This document shows positions 33,860-41,919 of a stretch of 49,883 nucleotides of DNA, in pieces. The stretch's first letter is position 1. The number at the start of each line of letters is the position of its first letter. This DNA is from Deltaproteobacteria bacterium (GTDB taxonomy: Bacteria > Myxococcota_A > Polyangia > Haliangiales > Haliangiaceae): the NCBI GenBank assembly GCA_021413675.1, contig JAIOQA010000250.1, positions 1 to 49,883 on the forward strand, in the 5' to 3' direction. A program made the position numbers and the translations under genes. A model generated the notes under the pieces. The model was not told the DNA's origin and searched no databases. It saw nothing but the letters and a program-made list of their open reading frames with translations.

Positions 33860-35635
33860 TCACTGACAGGGGACCGCGGAGGGATGCTCGGCGATCAGCG
33901 ACTCGAAGCCTGCAGCGCGGATCGCGGTGATCACGCCGAGCGCCTGCACGAGGGGCTGCCCGGGGTCGGGGACCACCTCAATGACGGGTGCGCAGGCGGG
34001 CAACGTGCAATTCGACTTCACGACCGACACCAGCCTGTCGATCGCGGCGGGATCGGTGACGGACGCCTCGACGCCGAGCGCCTGGCCGCGGAAACACGCG
34101 GTCACCTGGCCGCCGCGCGCCCGCAGCGCCACGCGCGACGCATCGAGGTGAAAGGTGACCCCACCGGGTGCCGCGACGAACGCGCCCGCGTATTCGAGGG
34201 ACGACGACCCGCGCGCGACGGCGAGCACGATGGGCCGCGCATCGCCCAGCCACGTCACCGCGCGTTCGATCTGCGCCACCGGCGTCGTCTCGGTCGCGAT
34301 GACGAGCACCGTCGACTGGTCCGGCGTGGTGGGATGATCCGCGGGCAGCGTCGTGAACACCTGGTCGTGAAAGCGCACGTGGTCGGCGTCGACATCGACG
34401 ACCTCGTAGCCGTCGCGGCTCATCCGCCACGGCGCCTCGTCGCCGCGGACCAGATCGCACGCGAGGTCGGCGACGTTGTAGGTCCCGTCCGCCACGGTGA
34501 TCGCCGCCGCCGAGACCGCGCGCTGCACACAGCTCTCGGCGGTCGGGTCACCGAGGCCACCGGTGTAGATCGGAGCGATTGCACCCTCGGCATCGACGTG
34601 CAACAGGATGCGTACCGAGCCGGTGGGGCCGCCCGCACCGGGAAAGCACGCGGCGATCGCGCCGAGCTGAACCGAAACCGCAGATTGCACCGCCGTGATC
34701 GTGGCCTCCTTCGACGCCACCACGCCGGCGTAGACGTTCCCGAACGGCGTCCACGCGGGTGGCACCGGCGGCGTCGGCGGCTGGAGTGGTGCGCTGGCGT
34801 CGACCCAGCGGTCGGCGCCCACGCCGGGCGCGCCACCGGATGATGCGCCACCCGGATCGAATGTGAACGGATACGACACCGCGACCTCGCCACCGTCCTT
34901 CGGCTTGGGGAACTCGATCCCGGAGAGGACCGTCGCGACGCACCACCCGACGGACTCGTCGACACCCTTGGCGCGCGACGACACGACGAGCCCGTTGGCG
35001 CCGATCCGGAACTCGGCGAGGATGACGCCGCGAAGCGACGGATTCGCGAGCAGCTCCTTCTCGTAGCAGTAGTTGATCTTGTTGAGGTTGCGCTTGATGT
35101 ATCGGCGGATGATCGCCTTGTCGAGATCGCCGGTCGAGCTCGCCTTGCCGATCGTCGTCGTCGGCAGGCGCGCGCCCCGGCCGTGCATGCCGCCGCGACC
35201 GCCGCCGACGCCGTAGCCGCTTCCGGTCCCGCTGCCGTGGCCAATCGTGCCGTAGCTGCCCGTGCCGATCGTGCCCCAGCCAGTGCCTCCACCGCCGGGC
35301 CCGAAGCCGGATCGGCCGAAGCCGAACCCGCCCACCATCTCGCCGGCCTCGTTGCCAAGCAGCCCGCCTTCGATGTTCTGGCCATAGGTTCCGCTCGCGC
35401 CGTCCGTGGTACCGCTGAGCATCGCGAACACGCGCGCTGGCATGACTGGCGCCTGCGCGCAGCGAAGCAACCGCAGCTGCGGAGGTGGTGCTGGCGCCGG
35501 CGGAGCGACCGGCGTGGCGCTCGCTGCGGCCGGCGCAGTGGGCGGCGGAGTGACCGCCGCGCCGCCTTGACTCGCCGTGCATGCCGGCGCCGACGCGATG
35601 ATCCCGATCCATGCCGCCCGCGTGATTGCCCTCAT
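33860..35635 (-). CDS. AgmX/PglI C-terminal domain lipoprotein, glycine-rich
   Basis: 591 residues. The N-terminus (IGIIASAPACTAS) is a probable lipoprotein signal with a lipobox-like PAC. A Pro/Ala linker follows, then a Gly-rich stretch about 95-165 (GFGFGRSGFGPGGGG, GSGTGSGYGVGGG). Residues about 170-265 match the AgmX/PglI C-terminal domain, common in Myxococcota motility and TonB-like proteins: IIRRYIKRNLNKINYCYEKEL, GVILAEFRIGANGLV, VATVLSGIEFPKP. A second, similar but weaker unit follows (about 285-400). The last 150 residues end in IEVVPDPGQPLVQALGVITAIRAAGF, reminiscent of the ExbD/TolR periplasmic domain. Probably an envelope energy-coupling or gliding-type protein. No ExbB or TonB genes are adjacent. 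Confidence 0.75.
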   Translation of the reverse strand: MRAITRAAWIGIIASAPACTASQGGAAVTPPPTAPAAASATPVAPPAPAPPPQLRLLRCAQAPVMPARVFAMLSGTTDGASGTYGQNIEGGLLGNEAGEMVGGFGFGRSGFGPGGGGTGWGTIGTGSYGTIGHGSGTGSGYGVGGGRGGMHGRGARLPTTTIGKASSTGDLDKAIIRRYIKRNLNKINYCYEKELLANPSLRGVILAEFRIGANGLVVSSRAKGVDESVGWCVATVLSGIEFPKPKDGGEVAVSYPFTFDPGGASSGGAPGVGADRWVDASAPLQPPTPPVPPAWTPFGNVYAGVVASKEATITAVQSAVSVQLGAIAACFPGAGGPTGSVRILLHVDAEGAIAPIYTGGLGDPTAESCVQRAVSAAAITVADGTYNVADLACDLVRGDEAPWRMSRDGYEVVDVDADHVRFHDQVFTTLPADHPTTPDQSTVLVIATETTPVAQIERAVTWLGDARPIVLAVARGSSSLEYAGAFVAAPGGVTFHLDASRVALRARGGQVTACFRGQALGVEASVTDPAAIDRLVSVVKSNCTLPACAPVIEVVPDPGQPLVQALGVITAIRAAGFESLIAEHPSAVPCQ

Positions 35636-35877
35636 GCCGTGACGCTACCAGGGGCGGGCGCGTCAGTGCGAATCCGGATCTCGACCTGGGGTTTTGCTCG
35701 AGGCCGGTGGCTAGATCGTGGTCTTCGGGAGATGGGGGCCGGTGAGCTGCTGGCGCGCGAAATGGGAATGTCTGGCACCAGGCGGCATGGTTCGAAGCCG
35801 AGCGCCGACGTCGCCCGCGGAGTGCGTACCGCGCGCTGCTGGCCGCAGGCGTGGCCGGTCGGGTAAGGTCGAGCCCG

Positions 35878-36459
35878 ATGGTGTGGCGAGTCCATAGCTG
35901 GTGCGCAGCGACGGGGACCGGCGAGGTGGCGTCCGAGCATTTCGGGCCGTGGCCGTTCGGTGCCGCGCAAAACCCGGCGGGCACCGTCGACTTCGTGGTC
36001 GACGAGCTGGTCGTGGTCGAGCTCGATGGCCCGAAGGAGCGCTACACGGTGCGCTCGGTGGTGCGCGTCATCCATCGCGCCGGCATGCCGGCGGGCACCG
36101 AGTGCGAGGCCTTCGCGGCGCTCGCCGCCGCAACGCCTGCCGACTGGCACATCGACGAGCACGCGGGCGGGCGCCTGCGGCTGTGGCTCGGCGATTGCTG
36201 CGGCTGGTGCGGGCCATCGTGGCTCGTGACCTTCGATGGCGTGTCGGAGGCCCGTGGGCTGGAGGCCGTCGATGGCGAAGACCCGGCGTTTCGCTTCGCC
36301 TCGGATGACGAGATCCGCGCGAACGCGCTCGAAGTGCCGCTGGGCGCGCGCGCGTACCGGATCATCCTGACCCATGGCGCAGGCGACGCGCCGGCGCCGG
36401 ATGTCTTCGTCGTCGCGACCGGCGTGGCGGTCGCGCGTGTGCCTGCGGCCCACCGATAG
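35878..36459 (+). CDS. Hypothetical protein, small soluble
   Basis: 193 residues from ATG 35878. No recognised family. The sequence is globular with alternating hydrophobic strands (VVDELVVVELDGPKERYTVRSVVRVIHRAG) and a Cys-rich turn GDCCGWCGPSWLVTF near the middle. AAGG at about 35865 precedes the start. It opens a run of four plus-strand small genes that look like immunity-type or contact-system cargo. The reading frame is kept over almost 600 bases with normal codon bias, so coding is likely. Confidence 0.55.
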   Translation: MVWRVHSWCAATGTGEVASEHFGPWPFGAAQNPAGTVDFVVDELVVVELDGPKERYTVRSVVRVIHRAGMPAGTECEAFAALAAATPADWHIDEHAGGRLRLWLGDCCGWCGPSWLVTFDGVSEARGLEAVDGEDPAFRFASDDEIRANALEVPLGARAYRIILTHGAGDAPAPDVFVVATGVAVARVPAAHR

Positions 36460-36486
36460 CGCGCTCGGGCCGCGCGATTGCGCGCT

Positions 36487-36846
36487 ATGGTCGCGCTGCC
36501 GCCCATGACCGATCCCACGCGCGACCGTCTTCCTGGCGCAAACGCACGCTCGCTGGTGTTCCGGTTCGGCCTGGCACCCGCGACCGCTGTGGTGACGACG
36601 ACGTATGTGATGAAGCAGGGCCTGCCGGTGCTCGACGTCACGCATGAAGACGACGAGCAAGGCGGCGCCCTCTGGCAGTTTCACTGCGGGAATGGCGACT
36701 ACGAGCCAGCGGTGCTGATGCTCGTCACGCTGGCCCAGGTCCTGGCGCTCGATGAGACGGTCGCCGAGCTCGCGGACTTACCCCGAGGCTGGCGCGGGAC
36801 CAGGGCCGAGCGTGGCGCGCCGTGGCAACGCGGCATCGCGCCGTGA
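36487..36846 (+). CDS. Hypothetical protein, possible small immunity-type protein
   Basis: 119 residues if ATG 36487 is used; ATG 36505 is equally possible and neither has a clear ribosome site. Core: ATAVVTTTYVMKQGLPVLDVTHED, then GALWQFHCGNGDYEPAVLMLVTLAQVLALD and LADLPRGWRGTRAERGAPWQRG. The ending (dLP-G-W-A-R...APW) is seen in small uncharacterised cytosolic proteins often found near polymorphic-toxin immunity genes; I do not assign a family. Confidence 0.5.
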   Translation: MVALPPMTDPTRDRLPGANARSLVFRFGLAPATAVVTTTYVMKQGLPVLDVTHEDDEQGGALWQFHCGNGDYEPAVLMLVTLAQVLALDETVAELADLPRGWRGTRAERGAPWQRGIAP

Positions 36847-36864
36847 AATCCGACGGCGGCGCTC

Positions 36865-37287
36865 ATGAGTGAACTCACTGACATGATCGACGAGGTCGCG
36901 GCCGAGCACGGGCGCGCGTTCAGGCGCTGCATCGATGCGGAGGCCGCGGAGATCGCACAGCGAGCGCGTGCCGCCTTTGTGATCGGGAATCCGCGGGTCT
37001 GGTGGCTCGCGCTCAACGGGCCATGGACGCGCCAATCGTCGGTGGGGGTTCCGATCGACGCGGTGCTGCCTTCATCCTGTGCGACCGCGTGGTTCATCGT
37101 CGAGGACGCCACGCCGATCCTGCCGGTCTACGAGTTGAGCCCCTCCGAGGTCGAGCTGATCCGGTGCGCCGGCCCCGCGCTCGAGTTCAACTACGTCGAG
37201 AAGCAGCTGCGGTGGATGGTGTCGATGTCGGCTCGCCCTGATTCGAAGACGGAAGTGAGGTCTGGGTGGAGACTCATGAGCCAGTGA
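36865..37287 (+). CDS. Hypothetical protein, possible immunity-type protein
   Basis: 140 residues, 18 bases after the previous gene. The N-terminal half is helical (IDEVAAEHGRAFRRCIDAEAAEIAQRAR); the C-terminal half contains NPRVWWLALNGPW and ELIRCAGPALEFNYVEKQLRWMVSM. The Glu-Phe-x-Tyr followed by a strand with Trp resembles small proteins of toxin-immunity loci, but no family is assigned. The stop overlaps a GTG start of the next gene (GTGA), which argues for a transcriptional unit. Confidence 0.5.
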   Translation: MSELTDMIDEVAAEHGRAFRRCIDAEAAEIAQRARAAFVIGNPRVWWLALNGPWTRQSSVGVPIDAVLPSSCATAWFIVEDATPILPVYELSPSEVELIRCAGPALEFNYVEKQLRWMVSMSARPDSKTEVRSGWRLMSQ

Positions 37288-37646
37288 AAGACGGGGAGGG
37301 CGCGCATCCCGTTGCCGATATGTGGCGACCCGTGATGCGCGATATCGTCAAGGCGTTCGCGGAGGGCGACTACGACCTCGCGCGTGGAATTCCGAGGGTC
37401 ACGCAACCGTCGAAGGCAACGGCGGACCACGCAAGGGCGTACGTCGAGGACTACGGCGAGACGCTCGCCGAGTTGCCCGAGGAGACATGGCGATCTTCGG
37501 TGTCGCAGTGGATGGGGAACCACTGGGAAGTCCTCGTCGATCTCTGGACCCTCGAGTCGGGCCGGAGTGACCTCGTCTTGCACCTGCTCGTCCGTGAAGA
37601 CGCGGACGGGTTCAGGTTCGAGATCCACCTGCTGTACGTGCCGTGA
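37284..37646 (+). CDS. Hypothetical protein of a widespread uncharacterised family
   Basis: 120 residues from GTG 37284, chosen for its GTGA overlap with the preceding stop; GTG 37266 and ATG 37320 are alternatives. Key segments: WRPVMRDIVKAFAEGDYDLARG, VEDYGETLAELPEETWRSSVSQWMGNHWEVLVDLWT and ESGRSDLVLHLLVRED. The DYG-x-L-x-LP...VDLWT...GxSDL pattern recurs in short bacterial proteins of unknown function (I believe a DUF7668-like family). The 234 bases after it (37647-37880) show no gene. Confidence 0.6.
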   Translation: MKDGEGAHPVADMWRPVMRDIVKAFAEGDYDLARGIPRVTQPSKATADHARAYVEDYGETLAELPEETWRSSVSQWMGNHWEVLVDLWTLESGRSDLVLHLLVREDADGFRFEIHLLYVP

Positions 37647-37880
37647 AGGAGCGCGCGCGGGTGCGTACCACTGCCGGTGTAACACCCGGGCGGCGCTCCG
37701 GCAGCGGCCCCACGTGACGCGCCGCCCTCGTGCGGCGACGACCGCCAGCGGCACCATTCTCGTCGCTGCGCGGGCACGTGAGGACTCTCAGCGCGCGCGG
37801 CCAAGGCGCGCTCGATGGGGCGCTCGATGCCGGCGAGCGTCGAGGTCGCGCATGGCATCGTTCGTGAAGTAGGCACGGGG

Positions 37881-38522
37881 ATGTCACACTCCCTCGCTGC
37901 GCTCACTCATCGCCTCGCCCACCTCTTGCCGGCCGCCGTGGTGGCTGCCGCGCTGACCGGCTGTCTGGCCGACACCGACAGCGAACTGGCGCTGGGCGAC
38001 CTCGACGAGCCGATCGCCGTCAGCGCCGTGGTCGCGACGCTGCCGAACGGGATCGTGTCGGTGCGCACCACGGGTGATGGCACGCTCGGGGCCGTCACCG
38101 GGTACGACGCGCAGGATCTCATGGTGACGCGCGGAGGCCAGACCGCGGCGACCAAGGTCAAGCGCAGCGTCAACCTGGTCGGCAGCGGCACGCGGCTCGA
38201 CGTGGTCCACAGCCGCATGCTGGAGCCGACGAAGATCGCGCTCGCGGGCGCGGTGAGCGGGCGCCTGTTCCGCATCGAGCGCGTCGGGACCGGCACGCCG
38301 GTGGTGACGGTCCGGCCGACCTATGGTGCCGCCGAGCGCGCGCTCATCGCGACGTGGGCGGCGCTGGATCCGACGCTGGTCTTCATCGCCGGGACGCAGC
38401 CGTGCCTGGCGCAGGGGCTCCGCACGGTGGCGCTCGGCCAGGCCTGCCTGGCGGGAACGGCGAGCGCGTGCCCGACCGCCTTCGACGCAGCGTCGGCGGC
38501 GGCCGCGGCCTGCCCGCTCTGA
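37881..38522 (+). CDS. Putative lipoprotein, function unknown
   Basis: 213 residues. MSHSLAALTHRLAHLLPAAV leads into a hydrophobic stretch and the lipobox LTGC near residue 32, so the mature protein begins at Cys. The body has repeated short beta strands (VVATLPNGIVSVRTTGDG, VHSRMLEPTKIALAGAVSGRLF). Four Cys in the last 55 residues (QPCLAQ, QACLAG, SACPTA, ACPL) could form disulfides. GGCACGGGG directly precedes the ATG, and the frame upstream has no signal sequence. It ends 12 bases from the convergent precursor-peptide gene; whether they are linked is unknown. Confidence 0.65.
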   Translation: MSHSLAALTHRLAHLLPAAVVAAALTGCLADTDSELALGDLDEPIAVSAVVATLPNGIVSVRTTGDGTLGAVTGYDAQDLMVTRGGQTAATKVKRSVNLVGSGTRLDVVHSRMLEPTKIALAGAVSGRLFRIERVGTGTPVVTVRPTYGAAERALIATWAALDPTLVFIAGTQPCLAQGLRTVALGQACLAGTASACPTAFDAASAAAAACPL

Positions 38523-38534
38523 CGTCGGCGCGCG

Positions 38535-38714
38535 CTACTGCGCGTTGCAGGCGCCGCGGCCGCCGCCCACCGAACACAGGAGCGTCGCGTAGTTCTTGCA
38601 CATGCCGTAGCCGGAGGTGCCGCCGCCGGCCGCCTGGGAGAGGCTCGTGCTGGTGAGCTGCTGAATGGTGTCCTTCGCGAGGACGAGCTTGGACTGCTGG
38701 GTTGACTTCTTCAT
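38535..38714 (-). CDS. RiPP precursor-like peptide (class I lanthipeptide-type leader)
   Basis: A 59-residue peptide. The leader MKKSTQQSKLVLAKDTIQQL contains the K-L-x-L-x-K-x-T-I-x-x-L pattern typical of precursor peptides of class I lanthipeptide-like families in Bacteroidota and myxobacteria. It is followed by SLSQAAGGG, a double-glycine-type cleavage site at about residues 30-32. The core, about 27 residues, has Cys at 39, 47 and 56 plus Ser/Thr, and is rich in Gly: the make-up expected for thioether cross-linking. No LanB, LanC or peptidase-transporter gene is within the window. A weak AGAGC site lies about 6 bases before the ATG. The 205 bases upstream (38715-38919) should hold its promoter; I see no clear consensus there. 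Confidence 0.75.
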   Translation of the reverse strand: MKKSTQQSKLVLAKDTIQQLTSTSLSQAAGGGTSGYGMCKNYATLLCSVGGGRGACNAQ

Positions 38715-38919
38715 GGGTAGCTCTGCTTAGCGCTGGACTCGATGACTGCGCAACGAGCAATGGTGTATCGGCCGTGCCTTGCCAGGGTTGGTCGTGGTTT
38801 CCGCGACAGCGTCGATGGACAGCGCAACTATGGTGTGGTCCGAGAGGCGTTCAATCAGCCAGAAGCGAACGACGGTTGTGCGGGAGTAGCTGCCCAGTCT
38901 GGCGTGACGCGATGGCGGC

Positions 38920-39939
38920 TCAGCGCCGCGCGATCCGCCGCGCGAGCGCCTGGGCGTCGCGGGCGATGCCGTAGAGGTACTGGGAGGCGGCGCTGCGCGC
39001 GCACGGGCCGCCGACGACGAACAGGCCGGGGTGGGAGCGGCTCTCGTTGTCGGTGCACCGCGGCGCGCCGCCGGGCGTGCGCTCGAGGTCAGGCGGCAGG
39101 CACGGCGCGGCGAAGTGATAGCCGGTCGCGAGCACGACGCGATCGACCGCGAGCGAGGCGCCGCCGGCGAAGCACGCACGGTCGCCATCGAACCAGACGG
39201 GCGCGCTGCGGACCGTGATCGCGCCGCGGCGGCGGAGCGCGTGGAAGCCCCGATCGACGCCGGGCACGGTCGTGCGGCCGTCGCAGAAGCGCCGCGGGGA
39301 GATGTGCGTCAGCAGCGGGAACAGGGCGTGGGCGGGGTCGACGCCGAGCACGGTGGCGCGACCGATCGCGACGCGGCGGGTGGCGAGGGTGACGGCGCAC
39401 CCGGCGCGGGCGCACGCCTCGGCGATCTCGATCGCGCTCGACGCGCCGCCCACGATCAGGACGCGCTCGCCCGGCGCGACCTGGTCGACGCGCCAGTCGC
39501 GGGCGTGGACGATCGGCACGGTGAGCGCGCCGGGGATCGCGGGCCGCACCGGGTGATCGAACACGCCGGTCGCGGCGATCACGGTGTCGGTCTCGAGGAT
39601 CTCGCCGGCGGTCGTGGCGACGCGATAGCCGCGGCCGTCGCGCTCCACCGTCGAAACGTCGGCGGCGAGCGGCACCAGGCGGTGGGCGCGCGCGTAGTCG
39701 ACGAGGTAGGCGTGATAGGCGGCCGCCGTCGCATAGGGACGGTCCGATGCGAAGCGGAGCCCGGGCAAGCCGACGAGGCGCGCGGGCGAGGTCATGACGA
39801 GCGCCGGATCCATGCGCGCGTAGGCGCCGCCGACGCTGGCGCGATCGATCAGCGCGACGCGCCGTCCGTCCTCCTGCAGCATCGCCGCGGTCGCGAGGCC
39901 GGCAGGCCCGGCGCCGATCACCACGACGTCAGCGGGCAT
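38920..39939 (-). CDS. FAD/NAD(P)-dependent oxidoreductase, flavin monooxygenase-like
   Basis: 339 residues. VVVIGAGPAGLATAAML is the FAD dinucleotide-binding motif at residues 5-21; VLIVGGASSAIEIAEACARAG around 163-183 is the second, NAD(P)H-binding Rossmann motif; VIAATGVFDHP and VVLATGYHF are the two ATG-type motifs. This is the flavin-containing monooxygenase/CzcO/thioredoxin-reductase-like superfamily. No CxxC redox pair is visible, so a monooxygenase or ferredoxin-type reductase is preferred. It is the last gene of a minus operon and overlaps the upstream gene by 11 bases. The substrate is unknown; lipid-cluster context suggests oxidation of a lipid intermediate. Confidence 0.85.
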   Translation of the reverse strand: MPADVVVIGAGPAGLATAAMLQEDGRRVALIDRASVGGAYARMDPALVMTSPARLVGLPGLRFASDRPYATAAAYHAYLVDYARAHRLVPLAADVSTVERDGRGYRVATTAGEILETDTVIAATGVFDHPVRPAIPGALTVPIVHARDWRVDQVAPGERVLIVGGASSAIEIAEACARAGCAVTLATRRVAIGRATVLGVDPAHALFPLLTHISPRRFCDGRTTVPGVDRGFHALRRRGAITVRSAPVWFDGDRACFAGGASLAVDRVVLATGYHFAAPCLPPDLERTPGGAPRCTDNESRSHPGLFVVGGPCARSAASQYLYGIARDAQALARRIARR

Positions 39940-40621
39940 CGGCGCTCCACTCGTTGCCCGCGATCGCCGGGCGCGCGGTGGTCGCGGCGAAGCGCTCGAT
40001 CAGCGCGGCGACGTGCGCGATCGCGGCGGGGATGATCGCGATCGCCGCGTCTCGCACCGGCGCGCGCGTGGGCCGCACGAGCCCGCGGCGCCGGAGCCAG
40101 CGGCCGACCGCGTGCTGGTGACGATCGACCGGCATCACCGCGGTGAGGCGCGCGAGGCCATCGACGATCGCCGCGACGCTGTCCAGCTGCGGCGTGGGCA
40201 CGGCCGGCAGCGCCGCGAGCTCGTCGGCGTGGGCCTCGACGTACCACTCGTAGCGATCGGTGTCGTGGAGCGCGCGGTGGACGTGAACCGGGCACGCCAT
40301 GTCGACGACGACGTGCGCGGCGCGTCCGAGCTCGACGTACGCGCGCGCCGGATCGACCGCGCGATGGTGCGCGACCGCGCGCGTGAACCGACGAACCGCG
40401 GCAGCGCGCGCGCCCGGCCAGGCCCGCATGAAGCCGCCGCGGCCGGGTCGCCAGAAGTGGCTGAGCGACCAGTGCTCGACAGGGCGCGCGAGGCCAGGCA
40501 CGCGTATGACGTCCTCGCGCAGCGCGCCGAGCACGATCGCGGCGCGGTAGCGCTCGACCTCGGGCGACGCGACGCGATCGAGCGCGCGGCCGACCACCAT
40601 CACCAGCCCGCCGCTACGCAT
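39929..40621 (-). CDS. Zinc-dependent phospholipase C-like protein
   Basis: 230 residues. VEHWSLSHFWRPG near residues 47-59 and GRAAHVVVDMACPVHVHRALHD near 104-125 resemble the His/Asp zinc-binding segments of the zinc phospholipase C / S1-P1 nuclease fold (family pattern H...LG-x-A-x-H-x-x-x-D...P-x-H). No signal peptide is visible, unlike secreted phospholipases, so the protein is probably cytosolic. Start ATG 40621 overlaps the stop of the small upstream gene, showing translational coupling. Could hydrolyse a phospholipid head group or be a non-catalytic relative. Confidence 0.65.
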   Translation of the reverse strand: MRSGGLVMVVGRALDRVASPEVERYRAAIVLGALREDVIRVPGLARPVEHWSLSHFWRPGRGGFMRAWPGARAAAVRRFTRAVAHHRAVDPARAYVELGRAAHVVVDMACPVHVHRALHDTDRYEWYVEAHADELAALPAVPTPQLDSVAAIVDGLARLTAVMPVDRHQHAVGRWLRRRGLVRPTRAPVRDAAIAIIPAAIAHVAALIERFAATTARPAIAGNEWSADAR

Positions 40622-40793
40622 CGCGGTCCTGTGCCGCGCGGCACGCGTCGAGCAGCGCGAGCAGCTCGCGGTAGCGGCGCTCGCCGCCGTGCGCGCGGGC
40701 GAACTGCGCGAGATCGTCGAGCCAGCGGCGGAGCGCTGCAGGCGGGAGGTCGAGCGCGGCCAGGATCTCCGGCGTCACGGCATCGCTCGCCAT
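40614..40793 (-). CDS. Small hypothetical protein coupled to both neighbours
   Basis: 59 residues, mostly helical: PEILAALDLPPAALRRWLDD followed by LAQFARAHGGERRYRELLALLDACRAAQ. The start ATG shares a base with the stop of the membrane-protein gene (TGATG), and its own end overlaps the start of the phospholipase-like gene by 8 bases. The double coupling is the main evidence that it is real. No family recognised; it may be a small regulatory or adaptor subunit. Confidence 0.65.
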   Translation of the reverse strand: MASDAVTPEILAALDLPPAALRRWLDDLAQFARAHGGERRYRELLALLDACRAAQDRDA

Positions 40794-41842
40794 CACGCCG
40801 CCTCCCCGCGAAATCGCTTCCAGCCGATCCGCCGCAGCTCGAGCATCAGCAGCAGCGCGCCGATCACCGCACCGAGGTACCACGTGCAGATCCGCACCAG
40901 GATCGCCGCGGTCATCGCCGGCGGGCCCATCGTCGGATCCAGCAGGTGCGCGGTCGCGGCCTCGGTCACGCCGATCGAGCCCGGCACCGGCGCCACGTAC
41001 GACACCATGAGGCCGACCGCGTTGGCCGCGAACGAGGCGCGCGCGTCGGTCGCGACCCCGACGCCGGTCGCGATCACGTGGCCGATGGCGACGTAGGCGC
41101 CGATGAACGCGAGGCACGCGCCGTGCGCGGCGGCGTGCATGCCGCGGCGCGAACGCGCGATCATCGCGAGCGAGGTCGGGAGCTTGTCGATCACCTCGAC
41201 GACCTTTCGCGCCCAGGGGCGACCGCCGGGCCGTGCCAGCCGACGCGCGCACCAGCGATGGATCGGCCCGGGCGCGACCACGACCGCGCCGAGCAGGAGC
41301 ACGATCGCGACCGGGGTCGCGAGCCACAGGACGAGGTGATCGTCGATCACCGCGGGGACGCGCCCGGCATCGGCCGCGCGCAGCCCGACGAGGCCCGCGA
41401 CGATGACCCACATGACCATGTAGATGCTCTTGGTCACGGTCGCGGCGGTCGCGTGCGCCACCGGATAGCCGCGGTGCACGAGGATGATGACCATCACCGG
41501 CAGGTGGAGCTCGGCCGAGGGCGTGAGGCTCGACACCAGGTAGCTGATCGCGACCAGCTCGAGCCCGAGGCGAAAGCGGAACCGATGGCCGAGCAGCCGG
41601 AACAGCGTGTAGTAGCGCAGCCAGTCGAGCGCGTAGAAGCCGAAGGTCAGCGCCGCGACCACGAGCCAGCGGGCCGGCGAGATCTGACCCGCGAGATCGA
41701 GCGCGTGATCGATGCCGCCGGTGTAGTGCGCGAACAGCCAGCCGCTGCCGACGATCGTGGCGATGCCGGCGAGCGCCCAGGCGAGGTTGCGGAGCCAGTG
41801 GCTCGCGCTGGCGGGCGGCGTCGCGTCGCTTCGCTCGCTCAT
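40793..41842 (-). CDS. YbhN/UPF0104-type integral membrane protein (lysylphosphatidylglycerol synthase TM-domain family)
   Basis: 349 residues with about eight hydrophobic segments. AISYLVSSLTPSAELHLPVMVIIL, the charged loop of about residues 190-260, and the C-terminal ANAVGLMVSYVAPVPGSIGVTEAA are typical of the flippase-like domain family (pfam UPF0104), whose conserved P-G-S/G-x-G-x-x-E motif is present. Members move or aid insertion of lipids. ATG 41842 is chosen because the sequence before it lacks membrane character and becomes very Arg-rich. First gene of the minus operon; the next gene starts inside its stop. Confidence 0.8.
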   Translation of the reverse strand: MSERSDATPPASASHWLRNLAWALAGIATIVGSGWLFAHYTGGIDHALDLAGQISPARWLVVAALTFGFYALDWLRYYTLFRLLGHRFRFRLGLELVAISYLVSSLTPSAELHLPVMVIILVHRGYPVAHATAATVTKSIYMVMWVIVAGLVGLRAADAGRVPAVIDDHLVLWLATPVAIVLLLGAVVVAPGPIHRWCARRLARPGGRPWARKVVEVIDKLPTSLAMIARSRRGMHAAAHGACLAFIGAYVAIGHVIATGVGVATDARASFAANAVGLMVSYVAPVPGSIGVTEAATAHLLDPTMGPPAMTAAILVRICTWYLGAVIGALLLMLELRRIGWKRFRGEAA

Positions 41843-41919
41843 GCGTCCGGCGATTGTGCCGCGGATCGATCGATCGCCGCCACCGCTGCGCGCGCGCGGC
41901 GCATGGTAATACCGCTGCG
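41843..41919. promoter_or_regulatory. Divergent promoter region with GATCGATCGATC palindrome
   Basis: This 77-base gap separates two divergent operons and must hold both promoters. GCGGATCGATCGATCGCCGC (41861-41880) is a near-perfect palindrome centred on tandem GATC, a plausible operator. No clear -35/-10 pair is seen, and neither start has a strong ribosome site. Confidence 0.35.

Noticed and set aside
38715..38919. Short minus-strand reading frame just upstream of the precursor-peptide gene
   Set aside because: It lacks a start of its own (the frame runs in from the antisense of the FAD gene) and has no recognisable features.
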